Shown here one piece after another: positions 12,001 to 17,381 of a DNA stretch of 64,000 bases. Below the pieces are notes generated by a model, which saw only the letters and a list, made by a program, of their open reading frames with translations, was not told where the DNA came from and made no database searches. The position numbers were made by a program, and so were the translations under genes. The stretch covers positions 62,001 through 126,000 of the forward strand of contig NZ_FWFX01000013.1 of assembly GCF_900172335.1 (NCBI RefSeq), written 5' to 3'. Source of the DNA: Roseovarius albus (GTDB lineage: Bacteria > Pseudomonadota > Alphaproteobacteria > Rhodobacterales > Rhodobacteraceae). Positions within the stretch are counted from its first letter, which is position 1, and every line of letters starts with the position of its first letter.

Positions 12001-12858
12001 GCCGCCCGATTTTGGCGGCACAAACAAGGCGCCATCGCGTCCGTTGCTCCCATCACGGCCATAAACGATCTGACTGACACCTGTTGCCCCAACGACATCC
12101 ACCGGTGGGGTCAATTCGCCGGGCGTGTCTTGCCCAACAAAGTTGCTATTGTAATTCGACAGCGTCAGTTGCGTGGAAAGCGGGGCCGTGCCCGTCGCGC
12201 CTGAAGTGCTGAGCTGTGCAGTTGTCCCCGATATCGACGAGATCGTGTACGCGACGGGCGGGTTGTCCTCATTGTAGATCGTTTCACCGGCGGATTTGAC
12301 CAGAAAGACATATCCATTCGACGTCTCAACAAAGGCAGTATCACCTGCCGTTGGTGTCGAGGCCGGGTCGACCACAAGTGAGGATACGGTCGTGAAATTG
12401 TTGGTGACGGGGTTATAGACCGTCTCATTCAAGGACGAATCGTCAGACGGGGCGTAATACCCCGGCTCATCATTGCCTAGAAAGTTGCTGTTGTATTCAG
12501 AAGTCGTAATACCAGAATATAGATATGAATTTCCGTCCAGCGTGGCGCCAGTAAACCTGACTAGGCTTCCTGAAATTGAACCAATCGTAAAACCATCCGC
12601 CGGGCTATCGTTATTGTAAACAATCTGCCCCGCCGTTTTGACCAAAAAGGTATAACCATCTTCGGTTTGCACGAAAGCAGTGTCACCAGCGGTTGGCGTT
12701 CCTGTTGGGTCAACGACAAGAGCGGTTACTTTGGTGCTTCCACCAGTGACAGGATTGGTAACTGTATCTCCGACTTTGGACGAGGAGGTGGGCGCTGCAA
12801 AGCACGGTGCAGCTATAACAACCAAAACCGATAACGAGCAGAAAAACTTTTTATTCAC
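1..12858 (-). CDS. Giant glycine-rich repeat autotransporter-like surface protein (partial, C-terminus outside window)
   Basis: The frame is open for 4286 codons and leaves the left edge without a stop; I read every line in this phase and found no stop or frame break. The GTG at 12858 gives MNKKFF, a hydrophobic core and cleavage after CFA (residue 21), a Sec signal peptide. In-frame TTG 12867 and GTG 12864 are alternative starts. Residues 33-248 hold two 114-residue modules. From about residue 380 a few irregular Gly-rich segments lead into 54 copies of an AQS-[IV]-GGGGG-NGG core separated by beta-type, Ser/Thr-rich linkers. The last 245 residues before the edge lack the core and include a segment resembling the region just ahead of autotransporter beta-barrels (SDLINATGNATMGGT). 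Such repeats are known to me from large predicted autotransporters of Rhizobiales. A type V adhesin on the cell surface is inferred; the barrel itself lies outside the window. Confidence 0.9.
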   Translation of the reverse strand, partial: MNKKFFCSLSVLVVIAAPCFAAPTSSSKVGDTVTNPVTGGSTKVTALVVDPTGTPTAGDTAFVQTEDGYTFLVKTAGQIVYNNDSPADGFTIGSISGSLVRFTGATLDGNSYLYSGITTSEYNSNFLGNDEPGYYAPSDDSSLNETVYNPVTNNFTTVSSLVVDPASTPTAGDTAFVETSNGYVFLVKSAGETIYNEDNPPVAYTISSISGTTAQLSTSGATGTAPLSTQLTLSNYNSNFVGQDTPGELTPPVDVVGATGVSQIVYGRDGSNGRDGALFVPPKSGGDGDNGPTQIKTLSSDVNASSNAGWIVGSIGGDGGNGGDSYASFFSGKSGGDAGNGGTVNATQSSSSSIQTSGNGSGGQGNDGIFAFSRSGKAGNGGSGYAAPSGGSGGDAGQGGSVTVNQYGEIFTTGDASDGIYALSMSDTAGGGGSQWGLFGGSGSGGGGGNGGNVTVNTYAGAQIITQGDFANGIYAQSIGGSGGSSGTSGNLIVSVSGSSDNGGDGGKVTISHAGAIQTGSATDSTKGMYARGILAQSVGGGGGSGGVVGGLISIAGGGMGADGGDGDEVSVTVQGSGSIVTFGYGADGIMAQSIGGSGGFGTDAYGLVAVGGDGANGGNGNDVSVTNKGSIVTHGTGARGIIAQSIGGGGGDGGSTGGMVSVGGSGDGGGDGADITIVNDGIITTSGDEAMGILAQSIGGGGGNGGSSVAVGVFAGVAIGGDGGAGGKGGTASVSLSNTDASQPSAVQTSGDRSTGVFVQSVGGGGGNGGGAVAVSAGFGASASVSVGGEAGSGGDGGIATLAGSGSASVQTGGDDAAGVILQSIGGGGGNGGYAVSVAVSGGPVSGSLAVGVGGSGGSGGKGGTVTVGTVNGSGVLTASGFDGQVVTTGERSTGMLFQSVGGGGGNGGLAVAATGGASALMSGNVSIGVGGSGGSGGNGGIVRVYNKANVTTTQSSSTAMIAQSIGGGGGNGGGSVAAGISASGGAAIGVNVGAGGTAGSAGIGGAVTLIAGGDTILTQGDFSSGILAQSVGGGGGNGGYAVGASADIAGGGAASISVGVGGGAGGGGAGGNVTAQIDADVTTRGNDASAVVVQSIGGGGGNGGFSVAAGLAAGGGGAGTIGVGLGGSGGSGGFGGTVSGVRINGDVSTEGERSTAVLVQSIGGGGGNGGFNVTAGVAAGGAGAGAIGVGLGGSGSTGGDGGVVEAQVAGNVSTLKESSSGVVFQSIGGGGGNGGFNVTGGVAGAGAGGGAVTVGLGGDAGGGGVGKSVTGQVTGTVATGGSDSTAILAQSVGGGGGNGGFNISASIAGAGVGSGAVSVGLGGDGGVGAIGGTVNLTSTNSVQTTGDRSSGVVAQSIGGGGGNGGFNVSGTGAGAGVGSGAVSVGLGGTGEGGGNGGNVTLTSNGTILTTGESSTAFLAQSVGGGGGNGGFNVSAAVQGSGTAGAGISVGLGGDGGGGGNGLTVNGTSTKAVETRGNNSSGVVAQSIGGGGGNGGFNISAALSGAGTASGAIGVGLGGNGDGGGTGGTVTLTSNGTILTQGDNSTAFLAQSVGGGGGNGGFNVSGTISGAGTGSAGISVGLGGDGGTGSEGGIVTGNSTAAVETRGDSSSGVVAQSIGGGGGNGGFNVAPAISAAGTGSGALSVGLGGSGAGGGDGKDVELTSNGTILTNGFASSGFVAQSIGGGGGNGGFNVAPTISGAGTGAGSLSVGLGGSGEGGGNGGKITAKTTDTVTTQGDASVGILAQSVGGGGGNGGFNVSPALAGAGTGAGAISVGLGGSGGGGGDGGIVGLTVENDVRTEGDQSSAIVAQSVGGGGGNGGFNVSASVGGAGTGAGGAAVGLGGSGDGGGNADAVTANVTGNIVTLGETSSGLLVQSVGGGGGNGGMNISVAVAAAGKGAGGASVGLGGAGGTGGSASTATGTLTGNVGTMGDNSGGVVVQSLGGGGGNGGMNISATVTVSGKASGGASVGIGGSGGNGGGADAANGTVVGDVVTMGANSGGVLVQSAGGGGGNGGMNISAAVNLSGTGGGAVGVGIGGSGGDGGNAKGATGHVTGDVTTSGKDSTAVMVQSVGGGGGNGGLNISGAISIAREGSGAAGIGVGGFGGSGGTSGVVSNTFIGTATTLEDRSAGVIAQSLGGGGGNGATNISGAISLSNKFSGALGIGVGGFGGDGGKADSVTQVVTGNVSTMGDDSTGILTQSLGGGGGNGGTNISAALSISRTTSGAIGIGVGGFGGGGANAGDLVQSTVTGGVTTSGNRSTGVLTQSIGGGGGNGGTNVSATMALSQENGGAVSLGVGGFGGGAGDGKTVTSTLRAGTDTSIVTRGKDSIGVMAQSVGGGGGTGGLNVSGAVSITGKSGAAVGLGLGGFGGGGGDAGMVTLDVESDIYTAGDGGHALFAQSLGGGGGTGGANISGTLSLTKPSGSDTIFSVAGGVGGFGGDGGGAQAVDLDYTGNIQALPMVEQSDGSFAVDQNKGASGIIAQSIGGGGGTGGLNVSGALAISGKPGAGLADDSKSYAVAIGVGGFGGGGGNAGNVDVDVGAGSTIRAHGTGQSGILAQSVGGGGGNGGMNVSGGIVSDSSLIVGVGGFAGDGGTAGDVTVTTQADITVSTNPDDISIPDTTTFEDKLRDFLGDTIVDETEELASTYGLERLFIDMGVFNEEKPDTDGSAGLMAQSIGGGGGNGGLNVSGGIALSKDGKIPSVTFGVGGFGGNGNISGDVTVDHSGTVTVAGNWKHGVLAQSIAGGGGNGALNVTGQLNYGDSNNSDGKTDLSIVGGLGGHGGTGAHAGNVSVTQTGDIATNGYHARGIFAQSIGGGGGTGGINATFVGTKDSSPIAMGIGGFGGGGGDAGDVTVARGTSGTAAGTIQTDGVGSHGIEASSIGGGGGDAGINAVVGISKTTGSQSNGGTGDSTDRKTPTNSGVDDSVIANYNNVLDELEGKTNPADSSGKKTGMSAVIAIGGDAGTAGDGGEIDVDHYGDIVTLQDSSHGIFGQSIGGGGGNAALNIGLAYELSSDQENKGFGLAIGGGTGEGGIGGSVDVRHTGDITTSGADSYGVFAQSVGGGGGNAGYNSSSTSVDGGNINIQIGRTGGTGGKGGDVYASSDGEIRTSGKGSYGFFAQSIGNGGGNSSSTSVSIGTPKTGDSKGNKASLSVGLEGGTGGEAGDVTANVAGLVVTQGTDAHGVFAQAIGGGGGNGGKASNSAGGGTSVALSIGGTGGTGGLGGKVDVTNTAQIATFGDRSIGLVAQSIGGAGGTGGMVQAGQGNLDTIKQVVSPSTIGTVMSVNIGGTGGDGMTSDTVTVDSDGPISTAGMLSHGIFAQSVGGGGGMGGVVENRIISLRKEIGNTATLSIGGNGGTGATSAAVLVTNRDQIQTTGEKSAGIYAQSVGGGGGDAQQVRNIILGRSSDGSTTNAILIGGTGGTGGAGSTVEVVNTSDATIQTTGKDSYGIFAQSIGGGGGNGGSTISVDGRYGGAEASTRRAIQFGLGGSGGSGGTGNTANVTNDGTIITTGEKAHAILAQSIGGGGGNGGMSITGTVRLKTGDNSSPTAQLNIGGSGGDGNAAGNVDVTNSGDIQVDGDAAYGIYAQSVGGGGGNGGLAVSIDVNDLKNTMTGKSYSKIAIGGAGGDGANGGDVDVTHSGTIVVNGDNAYGIYAQSVGGGGGNAGYSISSPLVSAADFVISQVMGAREGSTGTSGTVTVNTTGDIFVNGAGSEAVFAQSVNGGGGNVDTFVDFKAPVSTTPVVASLSTTASAVTSAATGTGTVISSDVSLGGTDVSGMAGNDVDQSHSGNIVTAQGQSTGMMLQSVGGGGGMATTTISVDEGEGIDLTARLGAIDTDNAGGGNVTGERTGDVTTAGAFSSAGSAQSIGGGGGKLVLQNASEGAADETQSASVILGADPSFTNNGGDVTLTLDGDVSTTGDNAFGQVVQSIGAGGGEAVIAGLGAASVTLGAQDNSTGDGGAIIMSNAGGMTTNGAGSHGFVLQSIGGGGGLVTTDMAAEKLTLTLSDANGGDGGAIDFTQTGNVVTNGDNAIGVLAQSLGGGGGAVDAMFRGSAGGAGSGGPIDLDLEGNMLSVGNGGIAVLAQSEGRDGADAITLGFDGVVMGGTGEMSEVASVIVDGGTDNALTFSSDSLLMAANTQLVLGSTGNENIALAGQAFGNLNLGGGINELDVEQGGTFYTQDIIDLGASGMMQVDGNLILGATAGMTAPLSGDVKASDFTFAGNVSQTTALNGSIAFGETAQSTFDVYFLTSGAAGGDSDLINATGNATMGGTMTPVLNTLERA
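736..11430 (-). repeat. 54 tandem glycine-rich repeat units in the giant protein
   Basis: The core AQS-[IV/L]-GGGGG-NGG recurs 54 times. On the plus strand it appears as a TTG or CTG triplet preceded by runs of gcc/acc triplets, for example at 739, 2089, 4828, 6253, 9373, 10768 and 11428. The 16 intervals between 6253 and 9373 are all exactly 195 bp, giving a 65-residue unit. Outside this block spacing ranges from 156 to 348 bp, always a multiple of three. Each regular unit has a second glycine patch about 30 residues after the core (of the type VGLGGDGGGGGNG), then a beta-type linker ending in GD-x-S-x-G. Copies keep the protein motif while differing at synonymous positions. Confidence 0.95.
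7813..8860 (-). repeat. Higher-order 390-bp (two-unit) repeat inside the array
   Basis: Linkers of alternate 195-bp units match each other better than their neighbours. Linkers ahead of the cores at 7813, 8203 and 8593 all carry LTSNGTILT. Those ahead of the cores at 8008 and 8398 carry a VETRG motif, the one at 8788 a related VQTTG, and all three end in SSGVVAQSIGG. The order is therefore A-B-A-B-A-B with a 130-residue period. This suggests the array grew by duplicating pairs of units. Confidence 0.75.
12115..12762 (-). repeat. Two 114-residue tandem modules at the N-terminus of the giant protein
   Basis: Residues about 33-134 and 147-248 align with a constant offset of 114 residues. Shared landmarks are LVVDP, TPTAGDTAFV, FLVK-x-AG, SISG and YNSNF. 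On the plus strand the pair is visible near 12660-12720 and 12320-12380. The modules lie between the signal peptide and the glycine-rich array and are not glycine-rich. I do not recognise the domain; an N-terminal cap or a ligand-binding element is possible. Confidence 0.8.
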
Positions 12859-13215
12859 AAGCACCAAGACTACTAAAAGCCTTCCCAAATCAGAGTTTAA
12901 GGCAGCCCTTATGGATACCTTTTACCAGCGCTTTCAACACGTAAGCAGATACAAAAAACAAACGCACCAGTTTAGTACAGCCTAGAATTCCCAAGAGATG
13001 CACGAAATATCATCGCCAGAACTTCAGTAAAATTCTCGTGACTCATGGCCAAATTACAACAGCACCTCTCGTTTAAGTTGCGCCAGTTTTTTTTAATGTG
13101 CGCGGAAACACACTAGTGAAAAATATTGTCAATTTTTTGTTATGCATCGCGAATGTCCGGCACTTCGCTTCAGTGCGTCGCGAGCATTCGCTTCGCCAGG
13201 TTGCTTAAATGTGAT
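12859..13215. other. AT-rich intergenic region upstream of the giant surface protein
   Basis: These 357 bases lie between the GST-like gene and the start of the giant gene, both leftward. I see no convincing gene. On the minus strand a perfect TTGACA hexamer (plus 13127-13132) could be a -35 element, but no good -10 follows at 17 bp. A nested inverted repeat (GCGAATG at 13148 with CATTCGC near 13184) has no T-tract for the minus strand. The region probably holds the promoter of the giant gene. Confidence 0.4.
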
Positions 13216-13833
13216 TCAAGCATACACCTTTTGCACACTTGGACGCTGACGGACTTTGTTAGCAATGCGCTTCACATTGGCAAACTCTTCCACCCTCGGC
13301 TGACCGCGCTCTGGCTTTAACCATGTTGTTAACATAAACAGATAGATATCTGCTGCACTAAACTGGTCACCAAGCAGCCATTCATTGTCACCAATCTGAT
13401 CATCAATTACCTGCCACGTCTCGCGCAACCTGCGAAGACCTCTTCGCTGTGCGCTTGATTCCTGATCGCGGGTATCGGCAAAGCGGTCTGGATAATAATC
13501 GAGCTGAAAGGCGTTCTGAATCGAATTCGAAAAATAAACCAACGTCTGCAGAAATAATGCCCGTTCCGGCGTGGCAAAATCCGGCGACAATACCGCTTCA
13601 GGATGACGGTCACATAGAAAGATCGTGATCGCCGCGCATTCATACATCGCGCCGTCATCCCAAACCAACACGGGCACCCACCCATTTGGATTTACCGCCA
13701 GCTGCCCCTCCGGGCGGGGTTTGCTGCGATCAATCGTGCTGTCGATCAACTCGTATTCCGCGCCAATCTCCTCGAGCAATACCCGCACACCCATCGAAGC
13801 GCTGCCCAGCGCGTAATAAAGTTGATAACCCAT
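13216..13833 (-). CDS. Glutathione S-transferase family protein
   Basis: A 205-residue cytosolic GST-fold protein. The N-terminal thioredoxin-like half begins YQLYYALGSASMGVRVLLEE; the cis-Pro glutathione-binding loop is VPVL (residues 53-56), followed by the YEC-AAI segment where GSTs contact the gamma-glutamyl group. The helical C-terminal half contains the usual GDQFSAADIYLF (155-166). I chose the ATG at 13833 because GGAG lies six bases upstream and the protein then begins at the first beta strand; an in-frame TTG at 13869 would add 12 residues. It starts 46 bp after the amidohydrolase stop in the same direction, so it may be the last gene of that transcript. The substrate cannot be read from the sequence. 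Confidence 0.85.
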   Translation of the reverse strand: MGYQLYYALGSASMGVRVLLEEIGAEYELIDSTIDRSKPRPEGQLAVNPNGWVPVLVWDDGAMYECAAITIFLCDRHPEAVLSPDFATPERALFLQTLVYFSNSIQNAFQLDYYPDRFADTRDQESSAQRRGLRRLRETWQVIDDQIGDNEWLLGDQFSAADIYLFMLTTWLKPERGQPRVEEFANVKRIANKVRQRPSVQKVYA

Positions 13834-13879
13834 GAATGCTCCAAATTGGGATTGCACTATTGGCCGCAACTCTGCGCCA

Positions 13880-15559
13880 CTAAGGGCTAGCTGTCACCAC
13901 TGTTTTTGGAGGCACAGCTTCTTTTGGCGCCAGTTGCCCATCTCGATATGCGCAACGCCCTCGACGGATCGTCTGAACCACGCTTGTTCGCGCCAGCAGA
14001 TTTGCATCTCGCACCGGGTTTTGGGTCAGCACAGTAAAATCAGCCAGCTTCCCGGGTTTGATTGTTCCACGCTCATCTTCCTTGAACACCTGCCAGGCCG
14101 CTATCACTGTCTGCGCCTTGAATGCTTCCAGAACTGAGATCTTTTCACCCTCACCCAATGTGCGACCAGAGGCAGTTTTCCGGTTCACCGCACAATGCGT
14201 GAGATGCAAAGGACGTGTCGGCGTGACCGACGCATCATTGTGCAATGTATATCGCACCCCATACCGCTCCGCTGAAGCCGCGGGAGAGATCTTCGCCGCC
14301 CTCTCAGGCCCAAGGAAGGTATCATAATGCCGGTCCCCCCAGAAATGGATATGTGCGGAAAAAAAGCTGACCGTCACACCAATCCGCGCCATGCGCTCCA
14401 ACTGATCATCACGCAGCACCTGACCATGAATGACAGTATGCCTATGATCCTCGCGCGAGTGTTCCGCCAACGCAGCTTCGATTGCATCCAGTAACAGATC
14501 TGCGCCCCGGTCCCCATTGCAGTGGCAATGGATCTGGAACCCCATACTGTGCAACTGTTTCACTTTCGCTTTGAATTCATCGGGATCGCAATAGGGCATG
14601 CCGCAAGGCGCGTCTGGATCTGAGGGCCGGTGATAAGGCTCACTTAAATAGGCCGTCTGCAATTGAAACGCCCCATCGGTAAAAAGCTTACGTGGCCCCA
14701 GCGTTATATATGGCGTCCTGGACCATTCAATTACATCTGGGCCCTGCGTCAGTTCCGGCTCCAACTCGCCCTGAGGTAAAACTACCAGATCCATCCCCGG
14801 ATCTTCGCCCTCGGGCAGACTCGCGAAATGGTCCAACATCTGGCGCGAGGCCCAGGCGTTTTGGGCAAAGGTCACGCCATGTTCGAGGTATTCATCACGG
14901 CAGGCATTGAAGCCTTCCCAGAACCGCCTTCGGTCAATCAGGAAATCAGTATCCCCCAGTTCGCCCATGGCGGAGATACCTTCGATCAAACCGGTCAACT
15001 CACCAGTATCCGGGTCGCGCCCGAACCGTCCGCCCACCGGATCAGGCGTATCACGGGTAAGGCCCAGCATATCGAGAATATAGGAATTGGCTGTGCCATT
15101 GTGACCAGAGGCATGGATCACCCAGACCGGGTGTTCCAACGAAACACTGTCCAGCTCATCGCGCGTCGGCATCCGCCGTTCGGCCACAGCGGTGTTGTCG
15201 AACAATACCCCCATGACCCAATCGCCCTTAGGCGTGTTTTGCGCTTTCTCAGACAGACGCTCCAGCGCGGTTGCCATATCGGTACAATCGCCACGCGGCG
15301 GCGCAGACAGATCAACCCGGAACAGTTTGATAAAGCCCGGATCAGGAAAATGCCCATGAGGGTCGATGAAGGCTGGGATCATGCATTGGCCCTGCAGGTC
15401 CACCTCTTCAACGACGCCGCTCAATCCAGCTCGCAGATCTGCAAGATCACCAATGGCTTCAATCCGCTCCCCCCGGGTCAAAACTGCCTCAACTTCGGGT
15501 CGGGCATCATCCATCGTCAGGATGTCACCATTGAAATACAGTACCGCTGCCTCAGCCAT
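13880..15559 (-). CDS. Amidohydrolase family 3 (YtcJ-like) metal-dependent hydrolase
   Basis: A 559-residue member of the amidohydrolase superfamily (PF07969, YtcJ type), with no signal peptide, so cytosolic. The metal site begins with H68-x-H70 in IDPHGHF. Further ligand-type histidines are in FQIHCHCNGD and TVIHGQ, and the C-terminal HNDASVTP holds the catalytic-type aspartate. The ATG at 15559 has AAGGAG about ten bases upstream. It sits downstream of an exported solute-binding protein, separated by a strong hairpin, and upstream of a GST-like gene. The arrangement suggests hydrolysis of an imported amide, peptide-like or cyclic compound. The exact substrate is unknown for most YtcJ proteins. 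A second, divergent member lies at 59836-61509. Confidence 0.85.
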   Translation of the reverse strand: MAEAAVLYFNGDILTMDDARPEVEAVLTRGERIEAIGDLADLRAGLSGVVEEVDLQGQCMIPAFIDPHGHFPDPGFIKLFRVDLSAPPRGDCTDMATALERLSEKAQNTPKGDWVMGVLFDNTAVAERRMPTRDELDSVSLEHPVWVIHASGHNGTANSYILDMLGLTRDTPDPVGGRFGRDPDTGELTGLIEGISAMGELGDTDFLIDRRRFWEGFNACRDEYLEHGVTFAQNAWASRQMLDHFASLPEGEDPGMDLVVLPQGELEPELTQGPDVIEWSRTPYITLGPRKLFTDGAFQLQTAYLSEPYHRPSDPDAPCGMPYCDPDEFKAKVKQLHSMGFQIHCHCNGDRGADLLLDAIEAALAEHSREDHRHTVIHGQVLRDDQLERMARIGVTVSFFSAHIHFWGDRHYDTFLGPERAAKISPAASAERYGVRYTLHNDASVTPTRPLHLTHCAVNRKTASGRTLGEGEKISVLEAFKAQTVIAAWQVFKEDERGTIKPGKLADFTVLTQNPVRDANLLARTSVVQTIRRGRCAYRDGQLAPKEAVPPKTVVTASP

Positions 15560-15586
15560 TGCACGCGCACTCCTTGATCTTTCATG

Positions 15587-15620
15587 AAAAAGCTCTCCGC
15601 ATCAGGAATGATGCGGAGAG
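15587..15620 (-). terminator. Intercistronic hairpin with T-tract between solute-binding protein and amidohydrolase
   Basis: A perfect 11-bp stem (CTCTCCGCATC paired with GATGCGGAGAG, six-base loop, 15593-15620) is followed on the minus strand by C and five T. It looks like a Rho-independent terminator. Placed between two co-directional genes, it would lower expression of the amidohydrolase relative to the binding protein, a common arrangement for abundant solute-binding proteins. Confidence 0.75.
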
Positions 15621-15640
15621 GGATGTAACCTGGGAGGTGG

Positions 15641-17233
15641 TTACACCATCCACCACCGGTCCATGATCCGGCGGCCATCAAAACCACGCACCCAGGACAG
15701 ATCCCCATGCGCAATCTTTTCGTTGCGGGCGTGCACTTCGTTGGCAAACATTGGCACGATATTTCCACCCTCGTCGCGCAGGATGACCTGAATGTCGCGG
15801 TACATCTCTGCACGCAGGCCTTCGTCCAATTCCGCACGGGCCTGCACTAACAACTCGTTGAACTTTGGATGATCCCATTGCGTGTCATTCCACGCCGCAC
15901 CCGGGGCGAAACCGGTCGACAGCATCGTATCTTCGGTTGGGTAGCCGCCCCAATAGCTGGCACACCATGGCTTCTTCATCCAAACATCAGACCAGTAGCC
16001 ATCGTTGGGCTCACGCACAACGTTGATGTTGATTCCCGCTTCTTGCGCCGACGCTTGGAACAGTACTGCTGCATCAAGTGCACCGCTATAGGCCGCGTCC
16101 GATGCGCTCAGATCGACCGTGATGTCGCCAAGGCCAGATTTTTCCCAATGATGGCGTGCCTTGTCGGGGTCATAGCTGTTTTGCTCAATATCAGCCGCAT
16201 GATAGCGATAGGACGGCCCGATTGGGTGATCGTTGCCAACAACGCCGTGCCCAAACAGAATCTTGTCGACAATTTCCTGACGGTTGATCGCGTGTTTCAT
16301 TGCCTTGCGCATTTCGACGCTGTCGAATGGCGCAATCTTGGTCAGCATCGGGAAAGTATAGTGCAGCGGACCTGCGCCTTCCTCGATTACGATGCCCGGT
16401 TTGCGGGACATCAGTGCCAGCGTCTTCAGCTCGACCCGGTCAATACAGTCAACTTCGCCCGTGATCAGTGCGTTCTGGCGCGCAGCAGGGTCGGTGATCG
16501 AATGCACTTCAATCGAATCTGGGTGCGCGGCCCCGTCTTTCCAATAATTTGGATTGCGCTCAAACTCATAGCGCTGACCGGGCTTTTCGCTCTTCAGGAT
16601 ATAACCACCTGAGCCACCCGCTTGCCAATCAATGGTGTTGTCCTTGGCCGGGTAGATGCCAAAGGTTGCCTCGTTGAAGTTAAACGGGAAATCGGCATTG
16701 CCAGACACCAAGGTCATCGCGATGGTGTTGCCGTCGATCTTGATCTCTTCAACCGCTTCCATCACCGGCTTGCCGACCGAGGTCGACTCTTCACCGCGGT
16801 GATAGTTGAGCGAGGCGACCACATCTTCAGCCGTCATGGTCTTGCCGTTGTGGAACTCAACACCATCACGCAGTTTGAAGGTCCAGACCTTGGCATCTGG
16901 GGACGAACTCCATTCGGTTGCCAAGGACCCTACCAGATTGCCCTGCGCGTCCAATTCCGTCAGTGTGTTGGCGACGCCGTAAGCGACGACCCATTGTAGA
17001 CCATTGGTCAACGTGGCAGGATTCAAAGTATCCGAAGTTGCGCCGTGGCCCATAGCCAAACGCATGTGACCACCCTTTTTAGGCGTTGCAGCTTGTGCTT
17101 TGCTGAACAAACCCGCACCCAGATTAGCGGCAACACCAATCGCTGCCGTGCGCCCCAAAAATTCGCGGCGCGACATGCGCCCTTTTTCGACCTGGCCAAT
17201 CAGCCATTTTGCGTGTCTGTCTTGTGCGTCCAT
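15641..17233 (-). CDS. ABC transporter substrate-binding protein, family 5 (oligopeptide/dipeptide type), Tat-exported
   Basis: A 530-residue periplasmic binding protein of the SBP_bac_5 family (DppA/OppA-like). The N-terminus carries a twin-arginine signal, SRREFLG with arginines at residues 22-23, then a hydrophobic stretch ending SKAQA. Family hallmarks are TEWSSSPDAKVWTFKLRDG and GVEFHNGKTMTAEDVV. The ATG at 17233 has GGGAGG seven bases upstream; a longer frame from 17263 lacks a ribosome site and would bury the Tat signal. No permease or ATPase gene is adjacent, so it is an orphan binding protein here. An HTH regulator diverges from it 148 bp away. The ligand is unknown; the neighbouring amidohydrolase suggests an amide- or peptide-containing solute. 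Confidence 0.9.
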   Translation of the reverse strand: MDAQDRHAKWLIGQVEKGRMSRREFLGRTAAIGVAANLGAGLFSKAQAATPKKGGHMRLAMGHGATSDTLNPATLTNGLQWVVAYGVANTLTELDAQGNLVGSLATEWSSSPDAKVWTFKLRDGVEFHNGKTMTAEDVVASLNYHRGEESTSVGKPVMEAVEEIKIDGNTIAMTLVSGNADFPFNFNEATFGIYPAKDNTIDWQAGGSGGYILKSEKPGQRYEFERNPNYWKDGAAHPDSIEVHSITDPAARQNALITGEVDCIDRVELKTLALMSRKPGIVIEEGAGPLHYTFPMLTKIAPFDSVEMRKAMKHAINRQEIVDKILFGHGVVGNDHPIGPSYRYHAADIEQNSYDPDKARHHWEKSGLGDITVDLSASDAAYSGALDAAVLFQASAQEAGININVVREPNDGYWSDVWMKKPWCASYWGGYPTEDTMLSTGFAPGAAWNDTQWDHPKFNELLVQARAELDEGLRAEMYRDIQVILRDEGGNIVPMFANEVHARNEKIAHGDLSWVRGFDGRRIMDRWWMV

Positions 17234-17304
17234 CTGAAATCCTCCCAAAACGCTCACGGTCACTCCCGTGGTTTATGAGCACAATCCGTCTATTCCTTGA
17301 TTCA

Positions 17305-17323
17305 ATAAACTTCTCAGGTTTAT
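17305..17323. promoter_or_regulatory. Inverted repeat between divergent binding-protein and HTH-regulator genes
   Basis: ATAAAC, seven bases, GTTTAT lies in the 148-bp divergent intergenic region between the solute-binding protein and the XRE-type regulator. A second short inverted repeat (GAAGC, six bases, GCTTC) is at 17341-17356. Either could be an operator for the adjacent regulator; this is inference from position and symmetry. Confidence 0.3.
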
Positions 17324-17381
17324 ACATAGGTAAGCATTTAGAAGCTATTTCGCTTCCAACTATGAATGAATTGGGCTTAGC

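Noticed and set aside
401..12204. Many plus-strand proline-rich frames, including one of 590 residues at 7055-8827
   Set aside because: They are the antisense of the glycine-rich repeats (GGN codons read as NCC). They lack ribosome sites, and the minus frame is continuous with a signal peptide.
1..12858. RTX-type calcium-binding nonapeptide repeats
   Set aside because: The repeats lack the GGxGxD-x-U-x pattern; the Gly runs are followed by Asn-Gly and beta-type linkers.
13120..13140. TTGACA hexamer as a promoter for the giant protein
   Set aside because: No matching -10 element at normal spacing and 270 bases from the start codon; kept only as a note in the intergenic entry.
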